Below, piece by piece: positions 5,371 to 5,376 of a stretch of 5,376 bases of DNA. Each line of letters begins with the position of its first letter. Position 1 is the stretch's first letter. The translations under genes and the position numbers were made by a program. The stretch comes from Candidatus Bathyarchaeum sp. (GTDB lineage Archaea; Thermoproteota; Bathyarchaeia; Bathyarchaeales; Bathyarchaeaceae): positions 1 to 5,376 of the forward strand of contig SOJY01000015.1 of NCBI GenBank assembly GCA_004376385.1. Reading direction: 5' to 3'. Under the pieces are notes generated by a model. The model was not told the origin of the DNA, made no database searches, and saw only the letters and a list, made by a program, of their open reading frames with translations.

Positions 5371-5376
5371 CATGAC

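Noticed and set aside
5287..5376. Minus-strand open frame entering from the right edge (29 codons)
   Set aside because: Too short, Phe/Ile/Leu-rich composition typical of AT-rich shadow frames, and no recognisable motif.

Overview
The window is about 42% GC by eye and most likely comes from an archaeon, possibly a Bathyarchaeia- or other Thermoproteota-like lineage, but this is not certain. Pointers are strong Shine-Dalgarno sites, T-rich stops in place of a strong GC hairpin after the first gene, no clear -35/-10 promoters, a winged-helix regulator-like protein, and a remnant of a desulforedoxin-type domain typical of anaerobes. No rRNA, tRNA, CRISPR array, insertion sequence or integrase was seen.

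Layout. (1) Positions 3-1349, plus strand, hold the 3' part of a gene that enters from the left edge. Its protein has an N-terminal part resembling a degenerate class I (Tyr/Trp-type) aminoacyl-tRNA synthetase core and a C-terminal winged-helix domain. (2) Positions 1350-1514 hold a T-rich stop and a cluster of three inverted repeats in front of metY. (3) Positions 1515-4630 hold the methionine gene set metY-metX-metW, all on the plus strand, with gaps of 58 and 13 bases, closed by a hairpin plus T-tract that overlaps the metW stop codon. (4) Positions 4631-4848 are a gap with a possible ABC-ATPase start remnant and a small hairpin. (5) Positions 4849-5085 encode a 78-residue protein with two predicted membrane helices. 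(6) Positions 5077-5238, minus strand, hold a decayed desulforedoxin-type domain that has no start codon and lacks the first metal-binding cysteine. (7) Positions 5245-5376 hold an inverted repeat and a possible start of a further gene.

How the genes work together. MetX activates homoserine by O-acylation (most likely acetylation). MetY then replaces the acyl group with sulfide to give homocysteine. MetW is the usual neighbour and partner of MetX. Together they form a direct-sulfhydrylation route from homoserine to homocysteine, which suits a sulfidic, anoxic habitat. The two leaders (in front of metY and between metY and metX) contain mutually exclusive pairings that could give cis-regulation. 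These pairings and the synthetase-like winged-helix protein are the parts most worth following up.
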